From Planctomycetales bacterium (GTDB lineage: Bacteria; Planctomycetota; Planctomycetia; Isosphaerales; Isosphaeraceae), in assembly GCA_027449865.1 (NCBI GenBank), contig DAIDKV010000097.1:62001-126000 (forward strand): a DNA stretch of 64,000 nt, in the 5' to 3' direction. The notes beneath the pieces were generated by a model. It ran no database searches, was not told where the DNA came from, and saw only the letters and a list, made by a program, of their open reading frames with translations. The position numbers and the translations under genes were made by a program. Positions 36,203 through 48,700 of this stretch are shown in pieces; the first letter of the stretch is position 1, and each line of letters begins with the position of its first letter.

Positions 36203-36538
36203 CTAATCGTTCCGGAAGGGATTGGGGACCTCGACGCCTCCTTTGAACCACCGGACTCGGGGCCACCAATCCTCATTCTGCTGGATCTGGAGCAGTTCCC
36301 AATCGGTCGCGCCACCGGCTCCCCGAGAGGCCCGAGTGATGCCCTTCCAGACGTCGACGCCCTCCAGGTTGAAGTGAGCCTCGGTCCTGACGTCTCCCAT
36401 CACCCGAAGGAAATGGGCCTTCCACTCCATCGGATCCGCAGCGAACTGCTTCCAGGATTCCGCCCGGTTCGTGCGGGAGAAATCGTCCAGGTAAGCCTCG
36501 AGCCCTAGCGCGATCTTCCTGCTCGGGACGTCTGACAT
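36203..36538 (-). CDS. Hypothetical protein, first gene of a two-gene unit
   Basis: 111 residues, not recognised. It is charged and Trp-rich, with segments AESWKQFAADPMEWKAHFLR, GVDVWKGITRASRG and DWWPRVRWFKGGVEVPNPF. There is no signal peptide or membrane segment. It is followed at once by the 161-residue gene on the same strand and lies 78 bp downstream of the RHH gene, so it may be part of the parA operon. Confidence 0.6.
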   Translation of the reverse strand: MSDVPSRKIALGLEAYLDDFSRTNRAESWKQFAADPMEWKAHFLRVMGDVRTEAHFNLEGVDVWKGITRASRGAGGATDWELLQIQQNEDWWPRVRWFKGGVEVPNPFRND

Positions 36539-36616
36539 CGGATCACAGGACCCCTGTCATCCTATCGCCTCGGAGTATCTCGGTTCCAGCCCCCCTGCCC
36601 TGCCCGTTCGCGGCGG

Positions 36617-37123
36617 TCAGGCGGCCGACTCGTCGAGGTCGCGGTCGGCGGCGGAGTCGGCGTTGCGGCCTCGGCGGTCGCGCGAGTCGTAGAGAACCAT
36701 CGAGGCGACGATCGGTCGGAGCAGGTCGTTGACGACGTCGGAGCGGTCCTTGCCGACGTGGATCGCGTAGAGCCAGAGCTTCTTGTCGAGCTCTTCCTCA
36801 ATCGCGAACATCCGCTGGACCCGACGGGGCTTCGCCGGCTTCACCCGCGACGCTCGCGACCGCGACGAGGACGACGACCCTGACCCCGACCCCGAGGAAA
36901 TCCTCGGAACGGGTTCCGGCTCGGGCGCCGCCAGTGCCGACGGTGGCTCAGGGGGATCGGGTATCGGCGCTGGCATCGGTGACGGCGCCGGAGACGGCTC
37001 GGCGGCCGGCACCGAGGCGACGATCCGACGCTCAAACTCCGCCTCGGTCATGCTGGGCCGGGTCAATCCGGTCCGGCTCTCGGGGCCCGGGATCCCCCCG
37101 CGCCGCAACGAACCACTGCTCAT
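36617..37123 (-). CDS. Ribbon-helix-helix protein, putative centromere-binding partner of ParA
   Basis: 168 residues from ATG 37123, 25 bp after the parA stop; a longer frame starting inside parA is less likely. The first ~110 residues are disordered, Pro/Ser/Ala-rich (SPAPSPMPAPIPDPPEPP) and end in a basic stretch (RSRASRVKPAKPRRVQ). The C-terminal block RMFAIEEELDKKLWLYAIHV-GKDRSDVVNDLLRPIV fits a ribbon-helix-helix DNA-binding fold: one strand, a helix, the G-x-D-R-S turn and a second helix. RHH proteins such as ParG bind arrays of short repeats and stimulate ParA through a flexible N terminus, which this layout matches. Confidence 0.72.
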   Translation of the reverse strand: MSSGSLRRGGIPGPESRTGLTRPSMTEAEFERRIVASVPAAEPSPAPSPMPAPIPDPPEPPSALAAPEPEPVPRISSGSGSGSSSSSRSRASRVKPAKPRRVQRMFAIEEELDKKLWLYAIHVGKDRSDVVNDLLRPIVASMVLYDSRDRRGRNADSAADRDLDESAA

Positions 37124-37148
37124 CGGATCGCCTCCCGTCCGGGAACCC

Positions 37149-37985
37149 TCAGGCCGCCACATCCCCCGCCGATTCGGCCTCGGCCACGCCCTCACCCTTC
37201 GCCGCGACGCGAGAGTCGCCGAGGTACGCCGAGGCCGCTTCCCGATATGCGTCGGCTCCCGCGCAGTACCGGTCGTAATGGATCAGCGGAACCCCCCGCG
37301 CGTAGGCCTCCCGGAACTTCACCGAGATCGGGACCACCCGGTCGTAGACCAGCGGTCCGAAGTACGCGCGAACCTCCGACTCGATCTGCTTGGAGACCAG
37401 GGTTCGGTCGGCTCGCGTGACCAGGACCCCGGCGATCGAGAGCGGTCCGGCGTCGGTGAACTCCATCCGGAACTCGCTGACCGTCCGGATCAGGTCCTCC
37501 AGCGCCCGGACCCCGGCGAGCGCCGCGACGCAGGGGTCGATCGGGATCAGGATCTCCGAGACCGCGTAGAGGATCGCCACGTTCAGCGGGGTCAGGACCG
37601 GACTGGTGTCGACCACGACCACATCGTAGCCGTCGAGCCCCTTCAACAGCCGGCGGATCCGGAACTCACGCCCCTGGCCGAGCCCCTGCGTGCTCCCCAT
37701 TTGCTCGGAGCAAAGACTGAGGCGGTCGCCAGGCGGGACCACGTCCAGGCCCGGGTACTCGGTCGAGACCGCGACGTCCTCAAGTCTCAGACTGTCGAGG
37801 AGCGCGTCGGCCAGGCCAATCCCTGGGGCACCCCGGGCGAAGAACCCGAGCGCGGCATTCCCCGACGGGTCGGCGTCGATGAGAAGCACGCGACGGCCGA
37901 GCTCCGCCATCGCCGCGCCGAGGTTGATCGCGGATGTGCTCTTGCCGACCCCCCCCTTCGCATTGGTCACCGCGACGCTGCGCAC
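37149..37985 (-). CDS. parA: ParA family partition ATPase
   Basis: 278 residues. The start is set at GTG 37985 (MRSVAVTNAKGG) because AAGGGGGG lies just upstream and the longer frame to 38177 merely translates the repeat region. The deviant Walker A KGGVGKST is at 10-17, with Walker A' LLIDADPSGNAALGF and Walker B DVVVVDTSPVLTP. It segregates replicons by forming ATP-dependent patterns on the nucleoid together with a centromere-binding protein, here probably the RHH protein encoded next. The lack of a long N-terminal HTH extension makes it a small (type Ib-like) ParA, which usually pairs with RHH partners. Confidence 0.93.
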   Translation of the reverse strand: MRSVAVTNAKGGVGKSTSAINLGAAMAELGRRVLLIDADPSGNAALGFFARGAPGIGLADALLDSLRLEDVAVSTEYPGLDVVPPGDRLSLCSEQMGSTQGLGQGREFRIRRLLKGLDGYDVVVVDTSPVLTPLNVAILYAVSEILIPIDPCVAALAGVRALEDLIRTVSEFRMEFTDAGPLSIAGVLVTRADRTLVSKQIESEVRAYFGPLVYDRVVPISVKFREAYARGVPLIHYDRYCAGADAYREAASAYLGDSRVAAKGEGVAEAESAGDVAA

Positions 37986-38059
37986 CAGCCACCCCCCTTC
38001 CCCACCGCACAGGCCCGGCCACTCCCGGCCCCAACCCAAAAGGCCACACACTCTTATCG

Positions 38060-39290
38060 GCCGACCTTGGCCCCTCGATGAATGGTTACCCATGAATCCA
38101 GGTTCCCAGGTTCCAGGAAACCTCGATTCCCAGCGACCCAGGAACCAGGAAACCCTGGCTTCCTGGAACCTTGGCATCAGGGAACCTCGACACCAATGGA
38201 CCCTGGCACCTCGGTTTCCAGGTTCCCCGCGACCTTGATACCGAGAAACCTGTTGACCATGACCCCCGTTTCCCAGGGTTCATTGGAACCTTGGCAACAC
38301 GAGCACATCGGTTTCAGGCTACCCTGGCACTGCATTCACCAGGGTAGCCTGGTCACCACATAACCCCGGTCCCCACGTTCCTTGGTCGCTGGGTACCCAT
38401 TATCCAAGGTCAAGCCAGCACCTTGATCCCAATGAAACCTGTTTTCTGAAGACAAATGGAGACCCTGTTGTCATGGTGACCTGGCCGCCAGGATACCAGG
38501 GCAACATGGCAGTCCATCGACCATGGCAGTCCATCGACCATGGCAGTCCATCGACCATGGGACTCTCACAAACTTGATCCCTTGAATTCATCGACCACCT
38601 TGATCCCTTGACTTGATGGCACCTGCTTCACCCTGGTGCCTTTAGTTCCTTGACCAAATTGGCGAATAGGTCCCTCGGCTCCCAGGTTCATGGAGTAACC
38701 TGGTTCCTGCATCAGAATGGTCGTTCAGGTCGCTGGGTTCCAGGGTTTCAAGGTCATCCATGAGCATCAGGCACCATGGGACCTGGGGTGACAAGCCACC
38801 CTGACATCAAGGTCTTGCTATTGCCTGTACCGCCATGGTCTCCAGCGGCCAGGATCAACTTGGAAACATGGAGAACAGGAAACCAGGGCGCCTTGAAGAC
38901 GAGGCGACTCATTTGCCAGGGTTCACAGAGACCTGGTTTTCATGTTCTCCCAGGTACCATGGTTCCACCGCTGGCTTGATGCCTTGGCCATCGCTTTGCC
39001 AAGATATCAAGGTTCCCAATCCTCCTTGATTCCCGTGCGACCCAGGTAAGACGGCACCAAGGTACCAAGCCGCCGAGGTCCGGCAGGTCATGGCAGTACC
39101 CAGGACCCAGAGGTTCCCTGGACCAGCACTCGCCTTGATCCCTGGGAACCAAGGCGTCCAGGGCAACAAGGTTCCTTTATCACCCAGGAAACTCAGGCAC
39201 CAGGAAACCAGGGCGCCTGGGCATCCAGTCGACGCCATCACCAGGGGATCAGGGTTCCTGTGGAACCTGGAGACCTGGGTCCCTCGACGA
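38060..39290. repeat. Dense array of degenerate CCWGG/CCWWGG-type words, putative centromere (parC)
   Basis: About 1.2 kb upstream of parA without genes. It is built almost wholly of short words such as ACCTTGG, CCAGGTTCC, CCATGG, CCAAGGT and ACCTTGATCCC, in both orientations. I count more than 50 CCWGG/CCWWGG or CCTTG/CAAGG words by eye, often 10-25 bp apart. Base composition is clearly less GC-rich than the flanking genes. RHH partition proteins bind such arrays of short repeats, so this is the best centromere candidate. Dcm-type methylation targets are an alternative reading. Confidence 0.6.
38505..38555. repeat. Three perfect 17-bp tandem repeats
   Basis: CATGGCAGTCCATCGAC is repeated three times head to tail (38505-38521, 38522-38538, 38539-38555) and followed by CATGG. 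It lies inside the degenerate array; perfect copies suggest recent expansion. Confidence 0.95.
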
Positions 39291-39744
39291 TCGAAACCCG
39301 ACGACCACGCCGGGCCAGACGCGGCTCATCGAACCGAGTCCGAGAGAGCAGGGCAGGGGGGCCGACGCCCGGTCGGTCGGATCAAGACCGCCCCCGAACC
39401 GCTTCTCAGAAGGAAATCATTTCCGAATTCCTGGTCTACCCCATTGACATGACTGATTACGAGCCTGCATTATATCCAGCTATTGTGCGTGCGTGTTCTG
39501 CGGGGGTGGATTGTCGGGAATTTGCGGGATGGTCGACGGGGGTGAAGGGCGTTGGGGATTCGGAGCGGGAAAGGTTTCGGGAGTCGGATCGAGAAAATTT
39601 GACTCGGCGGGGTTGGGCCTGCATGTTTTCTCGATTCCTTGAACCTTGCCCGGCCTGGGTGTCCTGTGCAGGCCGCATAACCGGAATCTCTGCCGCACGC
39701 ATCGCGGTGCGAACATCGAGGCGACCTAAGGGGAGCTGGGGGAC
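39291..39744. other. ~450-bp region upstream of the giant gene
   Basis: No gene recognised. It is comparatively AT-rich near 39410-39490 and probably holds the promoter of the giant gene, which has GGGGAG-type ribosome-binding sequence directly before ATG 39745. Confidence 0.4.
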
Positions 39745-42700
39745 ATGGCCATGGGTACGGGAGCGTCGGGCGGCTCGCTTCGGGGGTCTCGTGGTGGCGA
39801 CGGCCGTGGGGCGAGGGCCGCGAAGTCGCGGCGATTCCGCCTTCAGCGGATCGAGCTGGAGGGGCTGGAGGCGCGGACGCTGCTGTCGACCCTACCGGCG
39901 GCGTCGACCAACGGATCGATCCAGAACCTGACGAACTTGGGGCGGGTGACGACCGGCGGCAACGCGGTCAGCCCGACGGTGGCGATCGATCCGAATAACC
40001 CGAACGATATGGTCTCGGTCTGGGCGCTGGACATCTCGACGCTGAGCCCGGTGCCGCACACCACGACCGTCATCCAGGGGAAGTTCTCGACCGACGGCGG
40101 GAATACGTGGACGCCCTTCGATCCGGTGAACCCGATCCTCGACGCCGCGACGATCGATTCCACGCCGCCGACGGCTTACACCCAGGTAACCGATCCGAGC
40201 GTGGCGTTCGACGCGAACGGGAACTTCTACGTCTCAGCGTTGCAGACCAGCGGCGCGACGGACGGCGCGATTACGCTGACCGCGTTTCAGTTGAGCGGTG
40301 GATTCAAGCCGATCATCCAGCCGTACGCGCCGACTGTCGTGTATCAGTGGCTGACGACCTCGGACGCGGCCTACAGTCCGACGCTTGCGGTGGACGCTTC
40401 GACGGCGAACCCGGTGTATACGGGGGCCAACGACCCCTACAGCGGGAATATCTACGTCGCCTGGGCGAGCGGCGATATCCACCCCGCCAATCCCAACGTG
40501 GAAACCAATTACAACCCCAACCGGATCGAGATGGTCGTCTCGTCCGACGGTGGGAACTCGTTCAGCGGCCCCTCGATTCTGAACTCGAATGGAAACTTCG
40601 GGCCGCAGAAGGATTCGCATCCCCAGATTCTGATCAACCAGGTTGGGACTCCGTTCATTGGGACGCTGGCCAGTGGATCGGCGGTTGTGACCGGTGTCAC
40701 GGCCAGCGGATTCAAGGTTGGCGAGGATGTCAGCGGCGTGGGGATACCGGCCGGGACGACGATCGCGTCCCTCGGCGGGACCACCTTGACTCTCTCGCAG
40801 GCGGCGACCGCGAGCACGTCGGGAGCGTCGCAGGCGCTGGTGGCTGGTCTGGGAACGGTCACGGCCGGCTGGGAAGACTTCGGCACCGGTCCGGCAGGGG
40901 GGTCGAACACGACCTACATCACGACGAACAACGTGCAGCCCGGCCAGTCGTTCCAGTTCAGTAATCTTTCGGGCGGGGTGATCAATCCTGGGACCGCGGG
41001 CAGTGGTTCGGCTGATAATCCCGTCTCGACGAGTTTCCCGATTCCTGTGAGTGGATTCAGTGCGGCGACGATCGCGGCCCTCAGCAATCTGACAGTCTCG
41101 CTCTCGATCACGCACCCGACGCTCAGCGACATCTCGGCGGTGCTCCAGGCTCCCAACGGCGGTCCCAGCATTACGCTGTTCCTGAACTCAACCAACGCGG
41201 CCGGGACGAACAGCACGTTTTTCGGTCTCTCGGGTGCCAACCTCGGTATCTTCGGCCAGAGCACCACCAACCCGGGGATTACCTTCTCCCAGGGTGACAA
41301 CAACATCGCGACGATCTTCACCGACACTGCCACCCGCAATATCTTCGATCCGACCACCACCGGCACAAATGGCAATGCCGCGCCCTACGTCGGCTACTTC
41401 CGGCCCGAGGTTGGCTCACTCGATGCGTTCCTCGCAAGTGTGGCCGCGGGTGGGACAAATGCAATCAACGGCACGTGGAACCTGATCGTCACGGATTACC
41501 GGACTGAGACCACGCCGGGCTTCCTCAACGGGGTGAACCTGCATTTCAACACGAACATGTCCGTCGGGACGCCGCACGTCATCAGCGCGGCGCTGGCGGT
41601 TCCTGGTTCCATCACCGACACCTACCCGACGGCCATCCCAGCGGCGCCCGCCACGGGTGCCGGACCTGGGCTGGTGATGGCGATCGACAACACGGTCGGT
41701 CCGAACATCACGACGACGGGAGTCTCTCGCGGTACTCAGTTCCAGGGCCGGATCTACGCGGCCTTCGTGGGGTATCTGCCGCTGGAATACCCACCGAACA
41801 CCAAGAACCCGACGTCGAACACCGACATCTTTTTGATGTACTCGGATAACGGGGGCACGACCTGGCAGCTTGCCAACGGCGGTAACCCAGTCAACAACGA
41901 CAACGCCGTCAACGACGGCTTCTCGCAGGCGAATGAGAATATCGACCCGGCCTCGCCGACCGGCCGGACGCAGTTCATGCCCGCGATCGCCGTGGACCCG
42001 ACCACCGGGACGGTGGTCATGTCGTGGCGTGATGCCCGGTACGACGTCGCGAACACACGGGTCGTCACCGAGATCGCGACCAGCATCGATGGCGGTCAGT
42101 CGTTCAGCCCGCAGACCTACGCCAACCCCTCGCAGACGGCCGTCGACGCGATCACCGGCAACACGGTGGTCATGTCGCCGATGGGAGACAACCAGGGGGG
42201 GGCCAACGGTCAGGCCGATGGGAACTACAACTACGGGACCCAGATGGGCCTGGCCGCCTACGGCGGTCAGATTTATCCGATCTGGGCGGGGAACCTGAAT
42301 CAGTCTCACATCACGAGTGGGGCCGTCAAAGGCAACCCGCTCAATATCTTCTATCAGCCGATGACCATCGGCGCCGGTCCCCGAATCGTGAACAGCACGA
42401 TGGGACCGATTCCGCTCTCCGAGGCCCAGAGTGGGGTTGTCACGTTCTCGGTGACCTTCGACCGGCCCGTTGACCCGACCACGTTCGTGCCTGGCGATGT
42501 TCAGGTCTTCTATCACAGTCCCACCAACGGATCCTCGTTCGTTCCGCTGTTCGTCTCGGGCGTGGCCCCGATGACCAGCAGCGGCGTCGGCCCCACGAAT
42601 ACCCTGGGAAATAGCGCCTACGGGTACACCCAGTTCACGGTCACTTTCAATCCCACCCTCGCGGCCAACGGGACGACGCCCAGCGGGATCACCAACTTCA

Positions 42701-45700
42701 CCGGGACGTACAGCTACCTGATCGCGCCCGACAACGGCGCCGGCCTCGCCATTGCCTCGCCGGTCTGGACAGCGGCCAACGGAATCGTCACCCGCCAGGG
42801 CGACCCGATGGACCAGAACGCCAACGGGACGGTCGACGAGAACGCGGTGACCACGTCGTACACCGGCCTGACCCCCGGCGACGTCTACGCGGACCCCGCG
42901 CCGAATCCGACGACTCCGGTCACTTTCAACGGCGCCACCTCGATCCTGACCCCGCCGTTCAATCAGAACACGCTGCCGCTGATCGTCCCCGGGCCGTACG
43001 TTTCGGGTTCGCAGGCTATCGGCGTCAATTCCTCGGGTCAGACTCAGCGGTCGACCAGCGGCGACAACCTGTTACTCAACGCCACGAGCAGCATGTTCAA
43101 CGTGCTGTTCGACCGGCCGATCCAGGCCAGCACATTCACCGGTGACCAGACCTCGACGATCACGATCATGGGGCCCGCCGGATCGGTGACGGGTCCGCAG
43201 TCGTTCGCCTCGACGTCGTTCGGCCAGACGATCCCGAGCGCGACCGCCGCCGGGCCGGGCGTGCTGACGGTTCCGCTCTCGGTTCCCAGCTCCAACAACA
43301 CGTTCCTCATCGAGCAGCTCTCGGTTGCGTTCAGCCTCGCGATGACCGACAACACGCAGCTCTCGATGTCGCTGATCTCGCCGACCGGACAGATCATCCC
43401 ACTTCTCTCGGGCCTGACCGGGTCGAACTTCACGAACACGGTTCTGCTGGACAACCCTGCGAATGAGCCGCCCTCGATCGCCGGTGGGACGGCGCCGTTC
43501 ACCGGGACCTACATGCCGGCTTACCCGGTGGGGAATACCCAGACGCTCGCCGGGCTGAAGGGGCAGTCGGCCGATGGAACCTGGTATCTCCAGATCTCCA
43601 ACGCCAGCAAGAGCCTCACGGGGACGCTCGATAACTGGTCGCTGAACATCACGCCGGAGATCCAGGTCGTCCCGGTCGCGCCCGTCAACGGGCTGACGAA
43701 CAGCTTCAACATTCTGTTCCCGCAGCAGTCGCTGAGCGGGACGTACACGATCAATTTCGGGCCGAACGCGTTGCAGGCGAACGGCACGCTGGGCCCGATC
43801 CTCGACCAGTTCGGCAACGCGATCGACACGACGCAGGTGGCCGGTCTCGATGTGCTTCGGGGCCAGGGGACGAACGCGCCGGTGACGACGGTTCAGTACG
43901 GCGCCCCCGGGCTTCCGCAGCCGATCCCGGCTCAGACCGGCGCGACGCCGGGCCAGATTGTTTCGACGATCTCGGTGCCGGACAACTTCGTGGTGCAGGG
44001 AGACACGACCAGCTCGGGAGTCGCCGGGCTCCAGGTGCAGTTGAACGCGAGCTTCGCGAACGACCCCAATCTCTCGGCGACGCTCTACTACAACTACGGT
44101 CAGGCCGGCCAGATCGCGGTTCCACTCTTCAGCAACGTCGGGTCGGGAACGCAGACGGCAAATTTCAACAACACGATCTTCAACGACAACGCCGCAACGC
44201 CGGTCCAGGCGGGCTCGGCGCCGTTCTTCTCGACGTTCACGCCGCAGATGCCGCTCTCGGCGTTCGCGGGCCTCAACGCGATGGGGAACTGGACGCTGGT
44301 CCTTCAGAACAGCTCGACCTCGCTGACCGGAACGCTCAACGGCTGGTCGCTGATCTTCCAGAAGCCACTGCCAACCAGTGGGATGGGCGTGCCGGGGCAG
44401 GACGCCGTCGGCGTCGGCTTCCGGCTCTTCACAATGGCGCCCTCCAACGCGCTGTCGTCGCAGTCGTGGACGGCGGTCGGTCCAGCGGCGATTGGGTCCA
44501 GCTCGCAGACCGGGGGTATCAACGGGGGAGCCGAGTCGTCGGGCGCTGGTGGTGCCGGCCGCGTCTCGGGGCTGGCGATCGACCCGTCGGACCCGTCGGG
44601 GAACACGGTCTACGCGGCCGGGGCCAGCGGCGGTGTCTGGAAGACGACCAACTTCCTGGCGCCCGGCGGCCCGACCTGGGTCCCGCTGACCGACTTTGGC
44701 CCGACCACCTCGCTGAACATCGGCAGCATCGCCGTCTTCCCGCGCAACCACAACCCGAACCAGACGGTGATCATCGCCGCGACCGGCGAGGGGAACACCG
44801 GGACGCCCGGTGTTGGCTTCCTGATCTCCACCGACGGCGGCCAGACCTGGACGCTCTCTGATAGCACCGTCAACGTTGATGCCAACGGCAACCCGCTTCC
44901 GTTGAATTCGACGGCCCGCGACCGGGCCTTCGTTGGGACGACCGCCTTCAAGGTCGTGGTCGATCCTCAGCCGACGCCCAGCGGCAACGTGATCATCTAT
45001 GCGGCCCTCAGCGGGAACAACGGCGGGATCTGGCGGAGCGAGGACACCGGCAAGACCTGGACGAAGATGCTCGCCGGCAACGCCACCGACGTCGTCCTCG
45101 ATCCGAATAGCGGGATCACCCTCGACCCGGCCACCAATACCGACGTCCAGGGGAATCTCCAGATTGTCTATGCCGCGCTCGTCGGGTCGAGCGGCGGTGT
45201 CTACATGAGCCCGAACCAGGGCCAGGTCTGGAACCAGATGCTCGGCGGGGTCGGCAATCCGCTGATCTACGATGGGTATAACTTCACCCGAGGGAACGTC
45301 AACCCGAAGAATAGCGGCAACCCGAACGGTTCGGCCGGCCGGATCGCCCTGGCCGTCCCGCCCGCCGACCCGAACAACGCTGCGGCCTCGGCCGTCTACT
45401 CGGGCTGGCTGTACGCCGCTGTCTCCGATAGCAGCGGCAAGTTCACCGGCCTGTACATGACCAAGGACTTCGGCCAGAACTGGGTTGATGTCCACATCGC
45501 GTCGGTGGCTCCCAACGGCGCCGCGACCGTCCAGGCGATCCCCACCAACGATATCAGCCAGCCGAATTACCCGATCACCGGCGGCGCCGGTTTCCTCGGC
45601 GCTCAGGGGACGTACGACCTGACCCTGAACGTCGATCCGGCCAATCCCAACGTCGTCTACCTCGGTGGGACCCAGGACGGCGGCCAGACCGGTCTGATCC

Positions 45701-48700
45701 GGATCGACACCACCACCATCTGGGACGCCCACGCCAACGTCCCATACACCAACGTCGGCCCCGGAGGTAACCTCAACCTCAACTCCACCGGCGCGGCGAC
45801 GGTTGACGACAAGACGAAGGGGTATTTCACCCTCGTCCCCGGCGACACCACCTCGTACCTGAACTTCATTCGCAACCCGAATCAGCCGTTCCTCTCCAGC
45901 CCGACGCTCGAGACCTTCAACGTCAACGCCTTCACGGCCAGCGGGTTCGGCGTGAAGTGGATTCCCTTCGACGTTGGCGGGACCGACTACCACGCCGTCG
46001 CCGGGATGATCGACCCGCTCACCGGCCTGCCTCGCCTGATCTTCGGCAACGATCAGGGAATCTGGAGCGTCCTGGATAACAACGGAACCTTCCAGACCCA
46101 GATCGGAAGCAACGACACGCTGGCGGGGATCAACCGCAACGGCAATATCCAGATCACCCAGTTCTACTACGGTGCGGCGCAGCCAAGTCTCCAGGCGGCG
46201 ATCAAGGCCGACGCGATGTACTACGGCAGCGCCCAGGACAACGGCGGTCCGGTCTCGGCCCCCAATGTCCTCACCACCGGCAACATCACCTGGGGCGGAC
46301 CGGGCGGCGACGCGACCGGCGTGGCGACCAACCAGCAAGGGGACGGCTCGGCCTACCAGTTCTTCTGGCCCTGCTGCGGAGGAAACTCGACCGACTTCTT
46401 CCAGTACATCCCCGCCGGCCTCAGCGGGTCGGGTGCCTACATCGGCCGGACCTACGGCCTGTTCGCCCAGAGCGGATCGTTCCCCAGCCCCGACCCGACT
46501 CAGTGGCCGTACGAGGGCGGCGCCAACTTCGCCGTCAACCCGGTCAACGGTGCTGACGTGATGATCAGCTCGAACACCGGCGCCATCTACACGACGACCA
46601 ATAGCGGCGTGACCTGGTTCAACGTCGGTGCCGCCTCGATCTTCAATAGCCCGGGCGGCTTCAGCGACGCGCTGGCCTACGGGGCCCCCGATCCGTCGGC
46701 ACCCTCGGGGATCGGCAACCTCAATAACTTCCTCTATGTCGGGACGGACAAGGGCCAGATCTACGTCTCGCAGGACGGCGGCGGCGCGAACGGCAATAGC
46801 TGGATCAACATCTCGACCGGCCTCGACGGATCGACGGTCAAGCAGATCATCACCGACCCGGTCCGCGGAAGCCACGACGCCTACGCCGTGACCTCCGGCG
46901 GTGTCTTCTACATGGCCAATTCGATCCCATCGGCGAGTAACACGCCGACCTGGGTCAACATCACGAGCAACCTCAAGAACCTCGCCTACTCGATTAACGG
47001 TCAGCCGTACAACCCGACGACCGATCCCAACTCGGTCACGTACAACCAGGCGATCAATCTGAACGCGATCGCCGCCGAATGGCAGTACGCGATCCCCAAT
47101 AGCCCGACCAATCCCTCGGCCGGCTATCACCCGGTTCTGTTCGTCGGGGCCGATTCGGGCGTCTACGAGTCGCTGGATAACGGCCAGACCTGGTCGCTCT
47201 TCCCGCAATCAACCCTTGGCGCCGCTCAGTCCAACGGCAACCTGCCGCACGTCGCGGTCAACTCGCTGAGCCTCTCGCTGGGCAACGTTGACCCGAGCAC
47301 CGGGATGTCAACGCTGGCCGGGCCGTATCAGGTCGTCTCCTTCAACGGGACGATCACCAACGGATCGGCCACCATCACCAACGCGAGCAACCTGAACGGT
47401 CTGGCCGCGGGTGACATCGTGACCGTCGCCGGTGTGACCGGTGGGTTCACGATCGCCTCGGTCAACACCAGCAACAACAGCCTGACGCTCACGGCCCCGA
47501 TCAACTTCACCGGGACCAGCCCCGAGTCGGTCGCTCTCCAGGCGTCGAACCCGACCGCCGCCGCCGATCCCAACACGCTGATGGCCGCAACCTACGGCCG
47601 GGGCGAGTACGCGATCAACCTGGCGCCGATTGTGCTTCCGTCGTCGGTCGCGTTCCTGTCAACGAACTCGACGACGACGGATTCGGCCGGCTACACGGTC
47701 GTCAACACGTCGAAGCCGACGCTGAACGGCCTCAGCTCGATGACGGCCTACGGCAACACGACCTGGGTCACGATCAAGGACATGACCCCGGGCGACGCGA
47801 CCTACGGTCAGGTCATCGGCGGGTTCGACCCCAGCCAGCCGCTTCAGGCGAACTCGGGCAACTCGACCGACGCGTTGGGTAACTTCACGATCCCGGTCAC
47901 CTCGGCGCTCAACTCGAACACGATCAGCCTGACTGGGTCGCTGACCGCCGGATCGGCCACGATTACCGGGCTGAGCACGGTCATCGGGCTGGTGGCGGGC
48001 ATGCCGATCGCCGGTCCGGGAATCCAGCCTGGGACGACGATCCAGGGGATCTCCGGGACGACGCTGACGCTCTCTCGGAACGCCCTGGTCGGCGGAACGG
48101 GCGTCTCGCTGCTGGCGAACCTCAAGACGATCGAGGTCTACACGACCAACGACGCCGGGGCGCAGAGCAACCCGGTCATGCTGACCTTCGATTTGCAGGC
48201 CACCGACCTCCCGCCGGTGGCACCGACTGCCCCGCCGCCGGCGCCCACCCTCCAGATCGACCTGCCTGGACCGGCGCAGACGGGCACTCCGGTGACCAAC
48301 CTCACCTCGCCGCTCTTCACGGGAACAACCATCCCCGGAACGAGCGTGACGGTCACCGAGGTCTGGACGAACCCGCCGACCGGCGTCACCCCGTCGCCGA
48401 TCGTTTTCCAGCCAACGGTGAACGCCAGCGGTTCCTACAGCTTCAACTTCCAGGATTTCCAGAACCCGACCGGCGTCAACGTGACCCTGGGCACGTTCCA
48501 GGTTTATGCGACAGCCGCGTACACCTACGACCCGAATCACGAGGGGCCCTCGGCGCAGTCGAACACGGTGACGTTCCAGATCAACGACGTCCCGCCGCCA
48601 GCCGTGAGCGACCTGCGGCTCTCACCGGCGACCGACACGGGAATCCTGGGCGACAACGTGACCAGCGACCGGACTCCGGTGTTCGTCGGGACGACCGAGC

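Noticed and set aside
37986-38177. N-terminal extension of ParA
   Set aside because: The extra ~64 residues translate the repeat region (WESRFPGTWEPGF), and a GTG with AAGGGGGG at 37985 gives the canonical start.
38505-38555. Possible CRISPR array
   Set aside because: Three 17-bp units are directly adjacent with no spacers, and there are no cas genes.
43072-47208. 1378-residue minus-strand open frame inside the giant gene
   Set aside because: It is antisense to a gene with clear Asp-box and repeat domains, has Arg/Val/Gly-biased composition with no family motif, and arises from high GC with few stop codons.
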